DNA of 64,000 nt from Nilaparvata lugens (GCF_014356525.2 NC_052505.1:15309635-15373634), one strand, 5' to 3'. Shown: positions 21,326 through 31,859, numbered from the stretch's first letter. Translations and numbers: made by a program. The notes: generated by a model from the letters alone, not told the origin.

Positions 21326-21974
21326 TACCGGGTACCGAGCTTCGCTCTGGAGTACAAAAGCATAAAGAAATTATTACGAAAGAAGAAATTATAATAACAT
21401 TCATACAGAAATATTCCATCTAATAACAGTAAATTGAGATTAATTCGCAGAGGAATGCAAGAATTTCCCTCACAAAGGCTCAGTTGCACAAAAGCCGGTT
21501 AAATTTTAATCCTGATTAACCTCACGTGAACCAAATCAGAGAAGAAATACTATTTCAAAAAGATGGATCTACTGGCATTAATCAGGATTGAAAATAACCC
21601 GGCTTTTTTGCAACCGGCACTAAGTACCTGATTGAATGATTACAAAAGTTCAACAGCTGAGTCATAATTTTGACATAGTCCCACACACATGAACTCGCTC
21701 ACTCACTTCCATCACCAACAGACGACGGAATAATTATTATCGGCTGTTTTTCCAAGGATGAATAATAATTATCCTTTTAATGTCCTTCAGCGAGTTTTCT
21801 CAGGGATGAGACCTAGTGCAATCGAATCTTTAATATTATAAATCTACTATGTTCTCAATTTCGTGAGAATCGTTAGAGCCGTTTTCGAGATCCGGTGAAA
21901 TACAAACATCTAAACAAGTAGACATCTAAACATCTAAACATATAAACAGAAGTTGCTCGTTTAATAGTATAGGA
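21326..21974 (-). mobile_element. Helitron-like non-autonomous element, copy 2
   Basis: Minus-strand start TCCTATACTATTAAACGAGC follows an A; the other end has the 'ccgagcttcgctctgg' hairpin near 21336. Shared interior with 1012-1376: 'actcgctcactcac', 'aaggatgaa.aattatccttttaatgtc', 'gtttttc..aaggatg', 'tcgttagagccgttttcgag'. It is longer than copy 1 and carries an inserted palindromic MITE at 21478-21620. Confidence 0.55.
21478..21620. mobile_element. palindromic TTGCACAAAAGCCGG MITE, copy 1
   Basis: The left arm reads 'cagttgcacaaaagccggtt' then 'aaattttaatcctgattaa'. The right arm is the complement ('attaatcaggattgaaaat...cggcttttttgcaaccgg'). A second copy is at 40541-40690. About 145 bp, no ORF, nested in the Helitron-like element. 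Confidence 0.75.
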
Positions 21975-22361
21975 TATAATCTATAATCATAATATAAATA
22001 TGACATTGGAGGAAAAACTAGGCTGAGCCTGTACTATTTCTATCCAAAATTTTTTAATAGAATGTTTATTTTGTCCAAAGGAAAAGGTTATGAAATTACA
22101 CACTGCTTCGTCACTTGATTTTCGGTTCAAAAATAATGATTTGAAAATTTTGAATTTTGAAGGATAACTTTTGATTATGTAGTAGAAGAATCTTGAAAAA
22201 TCAAGATTGTTTTATACCGTTTGTATAAAACGGTTTGAGAAAGATCATCTCGTATTATCAATATAATGATACGATTAAATCAGGAATGGGGTTTTGTCAC
22301 AATTCAATAAAGTAATAATTTCCGTAAATATACTGTAGTTTAATTGAGATTCTATTATTTA

Positions 22362-22592
22362 CAATGCTGGCCACTAACGGTAGGACATGCATGTTTATCA
22401 TGCATGTTTTATTGTCATCAGCGAGAGGCTTCTAACATGAAATAAACCACTGGAAAATCACAAATCGGAGATACAAAAACCTATTCTCAAAAAATTTTGC
22501 TCGAAGCCTTTCGCTGTGATGAGTCAGCAATGTATGCCGACATTATGTATCATGCATGCATGTCCCATGCATTAGTGTCCAGCCCAACGTGT
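22362..22592. mobile_element. TIR element, GCTGGCCACTAACG type
   Basis: The left end 'gctggccactaacggtagga' and 'catcagcgagaggcttc' match inverted 'aagcctttcgctgtgatgag' and 'catgcattagtgtccagcc' at the right. Arms are ~75 bp with indels. 'catgcatg' repeats lie within both arms. Non-autonomous. The ORF at 22497-22709 overlaps only the right arm and is a shadow. Confidence 0.55.
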
Positions 22593-22734
22593 ATGTTTCT
22601 GAAATATTGGAAGTTATCCATTCTGCAAAATATTTTAAGAAATAATTATTTATCACACAAGTTCCAGCAAAGTACCACATGCTCAAGCCCAAAACGACAC
22701 CAATACTAGTTCATACAATATCGATCTCATTGAT

Positions 22735-22885
22735 AAAAATAATACTTATAAAATAGAATTATAGTACTCTTTAAAATTAATAAAATAATAAAACAAGAAT
22801 ACAAATTGTAACGTAAGAATAATTGTTAAATTTATAAATACAAGAAAGTAGCCCTGAATTCATACATTTAAAAAATAATACTATA
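22735..22885. repeat. 'agaattatagtac.ctttaaaa' repeat, copy 1
   Basis: 'ataaaatagaattatagtac' and 'agccctgaattcatacattt' recur at 26845-26987 and 34590-34695. Copy 2 is a palindrome. AT-rich, non-coding, class unknown. Confidence 0.5.
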
Positions 22886-23175
22886 TATATATTCCAAGAT
22901 TGTATACCGTTTATTGTGTGTTTCTGAATTTAATTGCCCAGCTATAAGAATAGACATCTAATTTTGTCCTCTCATTAATGGATGATAAATTCTAGTATGT
23001 TGCTCTTTATCAGCTTGTCAATCAGAAATTATTAGAGCTTGTTAGGCTGTGATGAACGTCTGCCTTGAGTATAAACATTGATTCTGCCCTAGTTAATTGA
23101 TTATTATGAAAAGTTTCCTCGTTTAGATTCTGACAATACAAACGAAGAGTAAATCTGGAATATTTACCTTTCGTG

Positions 23176-23307
23176 TTATTTGAAAAAGTTGGATTTTATC
23201 TAGAGGAAACGTCAAAATCATTATTTGAATGGTGTTGGTGTTAGTTGAAAAAGTTGAAGATTTTATCTGGAAGAAAACGTCAGAATCATTATTTGAATGA
23301 CACACGA
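23176..23307 (+). repeat. 64-bp tandem duplication
   Basis: 'ttgaaaaagttg.attttatct' and 'gaaacgtca.aatcattatttgaatg' occur twice with period 64 bp (23180 and 23244). The ORF 23123-23338 (minus) includes the repeat as ~21-residue units (DKIQLF / FFQIKSS parts) and is not a gene. Confidence 0.7.
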
Positions 23308-23631
23308 CAGTGGGAGAAGAAGGAAATGTAGAAGGCACAAACAGCGGTCGGGATTTGACAGAGCCATCTTTTTAAAGCCTACCCATTCATCTTTCATCAT
23401 AACGCTGTCAAGGCATCAGCTTATAGATTGATACCTTCTTGTTATTATGCCAGAAAGCTTTCAACTCCTCTCCTCTACAGAAATAGATGAACCTTTTTAG
23501 ATATACATTTTCGGCTCCGAATTTCCTCCCATATCTTACTTTCTTTCATCTTCATACTTGATAATAAACTCGCGTGGGCTTCTTTCACTCATCGAAAAGT
23601 GAATCTTTTAGTTCATTCTCGTTTTCTGAAC

Positions 23632-23790
23632 GTATTCTTTAAAGCTAACAAAGAACTTTGCTAAACTAGGGTCGTAATTAATGTAGTGTTACATAAAGGT
23701 TATGAATATTACATGAGGGTATTCTTTATAGCTAAGAATTTAGCTGTATTAGGGTCATAAGTGTGTTAAATTAAGGTTATGAATGAAATG
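23632..23790 (+). repeat. 87-bp degenerate tandem duplication
   Basis: 'gtattcttta.agctaa', 'agggtc.taa' and 'aaggttatgaat' occur in the same order from 23632 and 23719. Confidence 0.55.
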
Positions 23791-23794
23791 AATT

Positions 23795-25030
23795 CTTCCT
23801 AATTATCATAATCTATTGTATTTGAGCATGCTTTGTATTTGAATTTTATTGTGTGAGAATGTGTAAAGGAACAAAATTTAGGTGTACACCTGTCGTTTCC
23901 TTGGATGATTATGAATCAAAACAACTTCCTTTTTCTACCGAGCCAAGTCTTTTTAATTTTATAAGTCAAGTTAAGTTAAGATATGGTGCAATGGACAAAA
24001 AAGAACAATCAGTAGCAAAAAAATGAAGAAATATAATCGAGTAAATTAAGAAATATAACTATTGTTATTGATTGTTTCCATTGTATGTAAAGGATTATTT
24101 TTATATATCCCTCAAATAGCTTACAGCTAGAGGGATACTATCGCACTATTGTAATACTAAATAAATAAATAGGATATACTCTGAAATGCTACAAACTTTT
24201 CACCCCACTAAGGATGTTATCATGATTTTTCTTATTCACAATTATTACCAAGTACACTATATAATTATGCATTATACAAGTACATTATATAATTATAATT
24301 ATTTGGTAAACCATAAAAACTATTATGCCTCTGTAAAATTGAGAATATGTAATCCATCTTCATCGCTTTATATCTCTTTCTTCCTTTCAAAGCATATTTC
24401 ATACATCGCGATTTCATTTCCAATTTCAATTTTGTTAATGTTAACCTTGACGAAGTTTTTGACAAAGGCCTTTCTACAAAAATGAGATTAGTTCAATATG
24501 TAGTATCAAACATTAATTCTGGACTATTATTTATACAACAAATTAAGAAATATCTGTCTAGTGTAGATACTAATTCACACTGATTAATAGAGTATTCTGT
24601 ACTTTTTCATTGGCTTCCGAAAACTTACCAAGTACTTACATGACGTACTTACTTATACATTCTTTGAACTTGAAAATGTTACAACAAATCAGCCCATGTG
24701 CTGAAACTCTCTTTCTGATGTTCCTTCATTCCCAATTCTGTTTCTATTTGCAACAGTCGTGAGGGTAAAAGAATTCCGAACTAGGAATATCATCACACCG
24801 TGAATAGTGGAGTGAGCTATCAGTCACGCTATCTTCGATCTGCTTGAATTGAGAAATGAGGTCGAATTCTAGCCTAATTTATTCATTGGCATGTCTTTTG
24901 TTACGAGGAGGCTTCAAAGATCATTAATATCGTATTCTTCATTAGAGATAGTAATTCTGATAGTGTTTCTGTTGAGATATAGTGATATTTATTCATAATA
25001 AAACTCTAGAATATTGTTCCATTTTCATTT
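23795..25030. other. no gene seen; retroelement tail near 24100-24175
   Basis: 'gctagagggatactatcgcac' followed by 'taaataaataaata' (ending 24172) looks like an A-tailed LINE 3' end on the + strand, with no coding part. The remainder is AT-rich. The ORFs at 24186-24485 and 24265-24465 overlap on opposite strands. Confidence 0.4.
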
Positions 25031-25037
25031 GTCACAC

Positions 25038-26052
25038 TGAAGATAAAGCCATAGATTTTACTCACTGACTGACTGACTCACTAACTCGCAGAACTAAAAA
25101 TCTACTGGACCAAAAACGTACAAATTTGGTAGGTATGTTCAGTTGGCCCTTGAGAGGCGCACTAAGAACGGATTTGGAAAAATTTCCAAAGATACGCCCA
25201 AAATCTGCGTTTTCCAGCGTTTTTTAGCGTTTTCTCAGCTTTATCGAGAACAAATGTTCAAATTTAGTACAGAAGCTCAGCTAGGGTGTAATAATGTTGT
25301 TTTATAAGGAATTTGCAATAACGTGAAAGATACGCCCAAAATTAGCGTTTTTCTAGCGGTTTTTTGCTTTTTCTCAGATTTATCGAGAACAAATAAACAG
25401 AAAATGTTCAAATTCACTACAGAAGCTCAGCTGGGGTGTAATAGTGTTGTTTTAAAAGGAATTTGCAATAACGTCAAAGATACGCCCAAAATTAGCGTTT
25501 TTCCAGCGGTTTTTTGCTTTTTCTCAGATTTATCGAGAAAAAATAAACAGAAAATGTTCAAATTCACTACAGAAGCTCAGCTGGGGTGTAATAATGTTTT
25601 GTTAGAAGGAATTTGAAATAACGCCAAAGATACGCCCAAAATTATCGGTTTTTTGCGTTTTCTCAGTTCTTTCATAAAGTAATAGACAGAAAATGTTCAA
25701 ATTTGGAACAGAGGTTTAGCTAGGGTCTAAAAATGTTGTGATTAGGTGACTTTAATATTTCATCAAAGATACGCCAAAAATCAGCGTTTTTCCAACGTTT
25801 TTCTCAGCTTTTCTCACCTTTTTCAATAATTGATGGAAATATTTTTTTAAAAAATCAGTACACAGGTTTAGCTGAGATGGAAGAATTTTGTTCGCCAAAG
25901 ATACGCCGATATAGTAACAGGTGTTTTCACCAGCGTTTTTGGCGAGCGAAGCGAGCCCGCTGATCTCATATTTGGACGATCCAGTCGGGGGTCCAGGGGG
26001 CGGAGCCCCCTGGCTACATGGATATGGCAAGCGAAGTGAGCCTTACGGCTAG
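25038..26052 (+). mobile_element. Helitron, non-autonomous, with internal tandem array
   Basis: The 3' end (from 25943) has hairpins GGCGAGCGAAGCGAGCC and GGGGGCGGAGCCCCC, then CTAG (26049-26052) followed by T. The 5' part reads 'ctcactgactgactgac' and 'cgcagaactaaaaatct', then 'ggtaggtatgttcagttggc'. The same start and end words bound the better-preserved copy at 50564-51254. Exact 5' base uncertain. The interior is a tandem array (25187-25905). Confidence 0.75.
25187..25905 (+). repeat. 132-150-bp tandem repeats inside Helitron
   Basis: The word 'caaagatacgcc' or a close variant starts units at about 25187, 25325, 25475, 25625, 25765 and 25897. Spacing is 138, 150, 150, 140 and 132 bp. Units contain 'tcagatttatcgagaa', 'acagaaaatgttcaaattca' and 'cagaagctcagctggggtg'. 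As 150 is a multiple of three, two units form an ORF (25323-25616) that repeats a 50-residue block. This is structural, not evidence of a protein. Confidence 0.85.
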
Positions 26053-26844
26053 TTCATAATATTTTTAGACAAAAATATATTCTAGTGTTTTATTCTATGT
26101 TCTATTTATTCTAGAGTTTTATTATTAGTGAGAGTACTGTTTCACGAGAGTTGCTTGTTTACTACATCTCTCACAGTTTTCAGGAGGATTTGATTTTCAA
26201 GATACAGTAATTGTTGACATTACCCTACATGTTTCCAACCCTTTCAGTTTCCTGCTTCTTGGTTAATCATTCGTAGACCATTTATCCATTTGATACAGAA
26301 TTATTTAGAATTTATTCTTCCTTATTTAGAGTTTATTTTCCACTTCCCTGTAGATTCAGTCCTTCATATCACCCATCATTTTCATTTTCAGCATGCATTT
26401 TCAAAAATATGTTATTATGTACTATTATTGTAATCAATTTTTCATCATAGAAGTGTTATTATTCTGTTTATTATCACCAGTATTTGCTATTGGTCTTGTC
26501 AGACCTGGAAATGTAAGATGTATTAAATAAATATAAAATATCAAATATGTTCAATTAAATTCTTGATGTATGGTCAAGTTAGTAGACAAGTGTTAGACAA
26601 GTTTCATAATGTTATAGTTATTAAACCATTACACTGTACCTGATTACTATAGTAAGGTCCTCGTTATAATGGTAGTGAAGGAAGATAGAAGAGCATCGTT
26701 GCCGACTCTCTGCCTTGCCAATGTCTTCTATTGATGATAGCTGATACCGGTGTTTCTGCTGTAATATCAACTGGTCATTCTTGTTTCAAATAATCAATTA
26801 TGTTTTATTCATTAAGAAAATAATATATTTTGAATAACTTCTCA

Positions 26845-26987
26845 TATTTTTTAAAATGTATGAATTCAGGACTACTTTCTTGTATTTATAAAATAGAATT
26901 ATAGTACCCTTTAAAACTAATAGAATAATAAAACAATTTGTATTCTTGTTTTGTTTTATCAATTTTAAAGGGTACTATAATTCTATT
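26845..26987. repeat. palindromic 'tagaattatagtaccc' repeat, copy 2
   Basis: 'aaaatagaattatagtaccc' with 'tttaaaactaatagaataat' at 26888-26930 is inverted at 26945-26987 ('tttatcaattttaaagggta', 'ctataattctatttt'). It is nested in the MITE 26647-27922 and abuts the larger insertion. Confidence 0.65.
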
Positions 26988-27740
26988 TTTCCTCCTCCTA
27001 CTGTCTAAAGAGCCTACTTTACTCCTTGAAAAATAATACTAAAGTGACACTTTTTTGCTATCGGGAGGAAAAAACAGAAAAACTCCCTAGAGCGTAAAAG
27101 TAACTCCATTTAAATAACATGGGAAGCATCTCTATTTTAAAAACTTACATTTGAAATAGATTAGAAGGTCTAAGCTCAGATGAGGAAGCATATAGAGTAG
27201 TCATTAAACCAACTAAATTCAATACCTCAACCAGACATTTGATCAATATATGAAATATTGATATAATATATAAAATAATATATAACTTCATATCAGTTTA
27301 CTATAAAAATGTATAAATATTTTTTTTATATTCCATGTTATTAAAAATACTAGCCAACGAATATTCCTCATCAACTAATCAAATTTGAAACGGGAACTTC
27401 ATCATAGCTGTAGTAAACTTCGGCCATTGTTGTTACAATTTTTGCCGACAGATAGCGCATAGCGCTGTCGGCGGTGAACTGTGTGATTAGAATAAGCCAG
27501 CTGTTTAATTTTTAGTTTATGTTGTAACACATTCTACTGGTCACGTAAGTTTATAAAAATTATTTTATTTGCAGTTTTTATAAAAATGTAGGTGGAGGAA
27601 AAATGTTGTGTACTTCATGAGTGAAAAATGTTTTTTCTCCCTCAGGAAAATTGTTGCCCTCGGCTTCGCCTCGGGCTTCAAACTTTTCCCTCAGGGAGAA
27701 AAAACAGTACTTTTCACTCTAGATATACAAATAAATAACT
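26988..27740 (-). mobile_element. ~750-bp repeat with foldback head, copy 2
   Basis: Inverted, colinear copy of 5835-6595. Shared words include 'gaaaaactccctagagcg', 'gggaagcatctctattt', 'gatgaggaagcatatagagt', 'cctcaaccagacatttgatc', 'aaacgggaacttcatcat', 'gttgttacaa' and the CTCCCTCAGG...CCTCGGCTTCGCCTCGGG hairpin. It is nested in a MITE. It lets the element's extent be bounded from either copy. Confidence 0.75.
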
Positions 27741-27917
27741 ATTATAAGCTTTTCATATATTTAGATTAAATATCATGTTAATAAATTATATCGAAAAATT
27801 TTGCCAACATTATGGAGCTAGAAAAGGATAGCACTATCTGCTTTGTCGAATGATAGACGAGGATAGTAGCACCAATGTTGTAATCAAATAGCCTACTGCC
27901 GTAATAACGTGGACCTG

Positions 27918-28200
27918 ACTATATGCTATGCGTCGTCGTTACGTTATACGTTACTTGGTCTCCGGCGTTTGGACGCTAATGAACGGTACGCTCAATTTAA
28001 GGGCGGAGATGCAGCTTCGTCAGCCGGAGACCTGACGTTAATTACGCTCGCCTTCACCCCCTACCACAAGTCCTTCCATCGTTTCCCCTTCTCATGCCAG
28101 GACACCCCGATTAAGAGATTAAGATACCTCCTGTTCGGTCAAGCGACTGGCAGTAGTCGCAAATTGTATACAGTGCTGTAATGTATCAGGTGATCTAGTC
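27918..28200. other. GC-richer block with 90-codon ORF, unassigned
   Basis: About 280 bp with clearly higher G+C than the flanks lie between a MITE end and a Helentron-like element. An ORF spans 27909-28181 on +, but its start lies within the MITE terminus and its sequence (for example LRRLDANERYAQFKGGDAA) matches nothing I know. It could be a host exon fragment or unrecognised TE DNA. Confidence 0.2.
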
Positions 28201-28209
28201 TACCATTTT

Positions 28210-29240
28210 TACTTTCTTTGCCCTATATACCATAGGTAAGGAAAGTATTGCTTTCCGAAAAAAATTAAGGTACCCCAATTTCTAAATTTCCATACGTTTC
28301 AAGGTCCCCTGAGTCCAAATAAGTGGTTTTTGGGTATAATTGGTCTGTAAGTGTGTGGCGAATCATATGATTGCCACCGCCACCTGTGATGTTTTCAACT
28401 GGCAAAGTTTGTTTATAACTTGTAATAGTTTATTTCAATATTTTATCCAAAATTAAATTTTGTCATTCAAACATTAAAATTAATTCATTATTCAATCAAT
28501 TTCAACTTAGGAATCATCAAATTAAATTCCTATATGTGTGTGTGTGTGTATGTGCATGAGTGTATATGCGTCTGTGTACACGATATCTCATTTCCCAGTT
28601 AACGAAATTACTTGAAATTTGGAACTTTAGGTCTATCCCCTATAAGGATCCGACACTTTCGATCAAATGCAATCCAAGATGGCGGCTAAAATGGCTAAAA
28701 TCAGGTAAAAAACTGGGTATTTCGCGATTTTCTTGAAAACGGCTCCAACGATTTTGATCACCTTTATACCTGTAATAGTCATTGATAAGCTCTATCAACT
28801 GCCACAAGTCTCATATCTGTAAAAATTTCAGGAGCTTCGCCCCATCTATGCAAAGTTTGATTTTAGATTCCCAATTATCAGTCTTCAGATACAATTGGAA
28901 AGGATTGAGCATGAAAATCTATACAATTAATGTTTAGTATTGATTTGATTGATTTGTATATAGTTTTTATTTGATTTGAGTAACATTTTCATCTAAAAAT
29001 GGAAATAAGCTCGAAATTCGAGAAAATGTGATTATTCAATTGGAAACTGTTGGCAACTGTTGATTCTATTAAATCATTCACTACGAAGAGATAGCAGACC
29101 TTGTGTGCCTCCAGCGTTATAGTCCTGTCACCAGCTGGCTCAAATCTTGGAATAGTAGACTTTAGATGCGGGTGAACACTAGCGTCAGGTGATCAATTTT
29201 CATAACGGCAAAGAAAGTTGTGTGAGTGCGCCACACCAGA
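28210..29240 (-). mobile_element. Helentron-like (HINE/DINE-1-type) element, copy 1
   Basis: On the minus strand it starts TCTGGTGTGGCGCACTCACA then a subterminal CTTTCTTTGCC. It ends with a hairpin of the same word (CTTTCCTTACC / GGGCAAAGAAAG) next to a (CA)n tract (28531-28552). No ORF. A 5' subterminal inverted repeat matching a 3' hairpin, an internal microsatellite near the 3' end, and insertion in A/T runs without a visible target duplication are the described layout of Helentron-derived non-autonomous elements. Copies 2-4 lie at 33325, 43531 and 48766. Confidence 0.65.
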
Positions 29241-29793
29241 TTTTTTTACTATTTGATTCCTGAAGTATACCATTACACCATTAACCCTTTCTATCCCACT
29301 GTTGTTCCTGAACAACATGACTTTCTATGATGTCTATTGGATCAGTGATTGAATGAATCTGCCATCTTCTGGCCTTGTTTGAAAGCTACATTAGTCTAGT
29401 TTAGTATTATACCACTAGAGAGCACTCAAATGCAGTCTAATTTCTGAAAAAGCAGCTGTCATATCCAATTGTACCAACACTTCAATGTGACAATTTTCTT
29501 CGGTTTTTATATTTTTTTATAAAATTCTAAAGAACTGAAAATAAGAATAAAAAATATCCATATAATTGTTTATTATTTCATGATGAAATATTAGTCATAG
29601 GAATAGAAACTTGAACAAAAATATCATTTATATTCAAAATTTTATGTCTGTTGTTTTAGAACAACATTGGGCCGTTAGAGGAGTCACATGTGAGGAGACT
29701 TTGAGGTTATGTTATTGTGTTTCTCTCAGTTTTCAAACGCGTTCGTGGAGTTATTGTTTATTGAATTATTGTGGATGATTGTTTTTCGTTATA

Positions 29794-29931
29794 ATGTACA
29801 AAATCTTGGATAATGGAGATTTAGACAAACTCATGAATCTTCCTGAAGATGAGTTGAATAGTTTTTTAGAAATCAACATTATACATTACATTATAGTAGT
29901 GTACACTATATGTAGCTGGGGAGCTATATGA
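29794..29931 (+). pseudogene. piggyBac-like transposase, N-terminal scrap
   Basis: ATG at 29794 opens 45 codons, beginning MYKILDNGDLDKLMNLPED. The acidic, leucine-containing start is usual for the N-terminus of piggyBac-family proteins. Only about the first 28-30 codons can be native: the following codons lie at the junction of the inserted TIR element, and a stop occurs at 29929. The rest of the transposase, including the catalytic aspartates, is absent. Confidence 0.5.
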
Positions 29932-30287
29932 AATTTGAGCTACATATAGCTCTGCTATAAGGAGATCTATGCAAATTTCATGTAGCAGAGCTACATATAG
30001 TTTGGAATAAACCACTGTTCACTGCTTAGTTATCCCAACCAGATGCCAAAGAAGAATGTACGTAGTTCTTGCAGCAGCCACTGCTTTCGGCGAAGCTACT
30101 GTGATGCTTTCAGCACAGAGAAGAGAGAGAAGATATTGGATAATTTTGTAAATTTTGGATAGCTCATTTTCTGCTATATAGCTGAGAGAATAGGCTCAAC
30201 TGCTATATAGCATATCTCCAAAGTCACTCTTTGAACTTTTAGCAGAGCTTTATAGCTGAGCTACATGTAGCTCTGCTACATAGTGTA
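29902..30287. mobile_element. TIR element nested in the piggyBac-like element
   Basis: 'tacactatatgtagctgggg' at the left pairs with 'gtagctctgctacatagtgta' (core CTGCTACATAGTGTA) at the right. Additional inverted copies of 'gagctacatatag' lie at 29938-30000. About 386 bp, no ORF. It interrupts the transposase-like reading frame, so it came later. Unclassified. Confidence 0.55.
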
Positions 30288-30315
30288 ACCTAGCTTCATC
30301 ATTTCCTTTTTCTCC

Positions 30316-30468
30316 AGACACTGGAAGAAATATTGGGCACGAACATGGGTATTTTGCAAAACAAGGAAGCTGTGTAAGACTGGGTACACCAAGGTGTATT
30401 GCACAAAATGTGGAGTACGTCTTTGCTCAGTCCCAAACAGAATGTGCTTCAATGATTACCATAGATAA
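30316..30468 (+). pseudogene. piggyBac transposase Cys-rich C-terminal domain
   Basis: Fifty codons ending at TAA (30466). The key residues are F-C-x5-C, then Y-C-T-K-C-G-V-x-L-C and M-C-F-x2-Y-H: a cluster of seven cysteines and a final histidine. This is the zinc-binding cysteine-rich domain that ends piggyBac transposases and targets the terminal repeats. A pyrimidine run ending in CAG (30306-30317) precedes it and resembles a splice acceptor. The catalytic core is missing upstream. Position inside TTAA-flanked ends agrees with the assignment. Confidence 0.8.
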
Positions 30469-30591
30469 AATAAAAAAATCCAATAGGCTACAAGGAACAA
30501 CTTGTTCTACAAAAATAGTAAATATGATAAAGTAGTAGATGTAAGTAGATGTAGTAAAGTAGTAAATTTATAATATGATAAACCCCAATTT

Positions 30592-30795
30592 CCAGTTTTT
30601 AGTTTGTTTCATATTATGTAAGTATGTATCAGTTAGATATGAACATAATAAATAAGTTAGTAACCAAAATATAGTTTTAAAAAAGTAGGAAATTTATGAT
30701 ATTTAGAACCTTATTTTTCAGTTTCAATTTCATGTTTTTATATTATTTAAATATGTATCAGTTATGAATATAATAAATAAGTTAGTCACCAAAAT
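30592..30795 (+). repeat. ~126-bp degenerate tandem duplication in piggyBac 3' part
   Basis: 'tatgtatcagttagatatga' and 'aataaataagttagtaaccaaaat' are repeated ~126 bp on with small changes ('agtcaccaaaat'). Confidence 0.6.
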
Positions 30796-31199
30796 CTGGT
30801 TCTGTGTATCACATTTTTGAGAATCCATTTTACTACTCTTGAGGATTTTATTATATGACTTTCATTGTTATAATGTTGAAATCAAGAAAAAATTATTGAT
30901 TAGGAATGATTCCATAATGAAATCATTCACCTTTCCTTGAATAAAGCATGATGAAAGTACCATTGATTTTTCTAATGCAAAACCAAAATTTTTTACTATA
31001 CGTATTTGAAATGACCCAGATGTCCCAATGTTGTTTTAAAACAACAAACCCCTAGGGGCCCCTGGAGGGTGAGAAAAATTTGGGAAAAATTATTTTCTCA
31101 TTTTTAAGAGTGTTTTGAAACATAAAAACACCAGAATAATTTTTTCATCTTGTTTTTTCATAAATTGGGATAGAAAGGGTTAATCTATTGTCTTTTTCA

Positions 31200-31265
31200 C
31201 TTGATACTGTAATGGCATTAGTAGCCGAAACATGTCGTGACGAAATAATTTTAAAAGGGGTACTC
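31200..31265 (+). repeat. hammerhead-like retroelement motif
   Basis: 'actgtaatggc', 'attagta', 'gccgaaacatgtcgtgacg' in succession: a 3-bp GGC/GCC stem, GAAAC and a GTC triplet. This layout is seen in the minimal hammerhead ribozymes of Penelope-like elements. The CUGANGA box reads CTGTAAT, so it is degraded and probably inactive. Confidence 0.4.
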
Positions 31266-31269
31266 AGAT

Positions 31270-31855
31270 TTATATTTTTATTTACATTCATATATTCTTT
31301 GGTTTAATTTGATTAGCAACAATCGGATGTCTCATTCATTACTGTACTGTATCAGGGTACTGATCCACCAAGTTTTTCCTGTCGTTTTACATCGTTCTTG
31401 GTACCTGATGTAGTATATTTGTTAACCATTATCCCATTCTTTTGATTTTATTTGACCTGTGTGTTATAGAAGAGTTCAGAAGGGAATATTTGAGTGTATC
31501 GAGGTGCAGGGGGGGTCCAGCCCCCCCCCCACCGAAATAATGAATATGAGGGGAAAAGTCAGTACAATAATTACATAAAAATATTTTTTAAATATGAAAA
31601 ATAGAATATTACTATAAAATATTTCTTTAAAAAGTATTTTTTATTAATTTAAAAATGATTTTTTGTGTGTATTGAATTGTAAATTGAATGTGTAATTGAA
31701 GAATGTTAAGTGACACAAGCTACATTTGTGTAACCTAGCTACATTTGGACTGTTGTATAAATTAGAATTGTAACCGTTTTGGGCTTATAAGCCTGTCGTA
31801 CTTTTCTGTAAGTTGTGTAATTCTGAATGATTAAATAAATAAATAAAAAAGTACA
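31270..31855. other. no gene; poly-G/poly-C patch and a (AAAT)n tail
   Basis: G and C runs at 31509-31531 form a hairpin (ggggggtcc agcccccccccc). 'gggcttataagcctgtcgtac' followed by 'taaataaataaataaa' ending near 31848 looks like a LINE 3' end on +. Confidence 0.45.
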
Positions 31856-31859
31856 GAAA

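Larger units (their letters stand above)
26647..27922 (-). mobile_element. AGGTCCACG MITE, copy 2, split by nested insertions
   Basis: The left end 'ctatagtaaggtcctcgtta' and right end 'gtaataacgtggacctgactat' are the inverted termini. Between them 'gttgccgactctctgcc', 'caaataatcaattatgtttta' (left) and 'ggagctagaaaaggatagc', 'gctttgtcgaatgatagacg' (right) are host parts of the MITE. The middle (about 26845-27740) holds two other repeats, described separately. The MITE inserted first. Confidence 0.75.
29281..31183 (+). mobile_element. piggyBac-like element with intact TTAA and TIRs
   Basis: TTAA (29281-29284), then CCCTTTCTATCCCA; at the right, TGGGATAGAAAGGG then TTAA (31180-31183). The terminal repeats are perfect 14-mers and the element is 1,895 bp. 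Subterminal palindromes (TGTTGTTCCTGAACAACA near 29299; similar at 29648 and 31029) occur at both ends. Inside are an N-terminal ORF scrap (29794-29931) and a Cys-rich C-terminal exon-like ORF (30316-30468). The catalytic DDD domain is missing, so it is a deletion derivative. A second TIR element (29902-30287) sits inside. Confidence 0.9.

Noticed and set aside
25323..25616. 97-codon ORF with 50-residue internal repeat as a repeat protein
   Set aside because: Exactly follows 150-bp DNA tandem units in a non-coding Helitron; the frame is kept only because 150 is divisible by 3.
28233..28240. AGGTAAGG words as further recursive splice sites (also 33344, 43552)
   Set aside because: They are part of the Helentron-like hairpin and lack a preceding pyrimidine tract.
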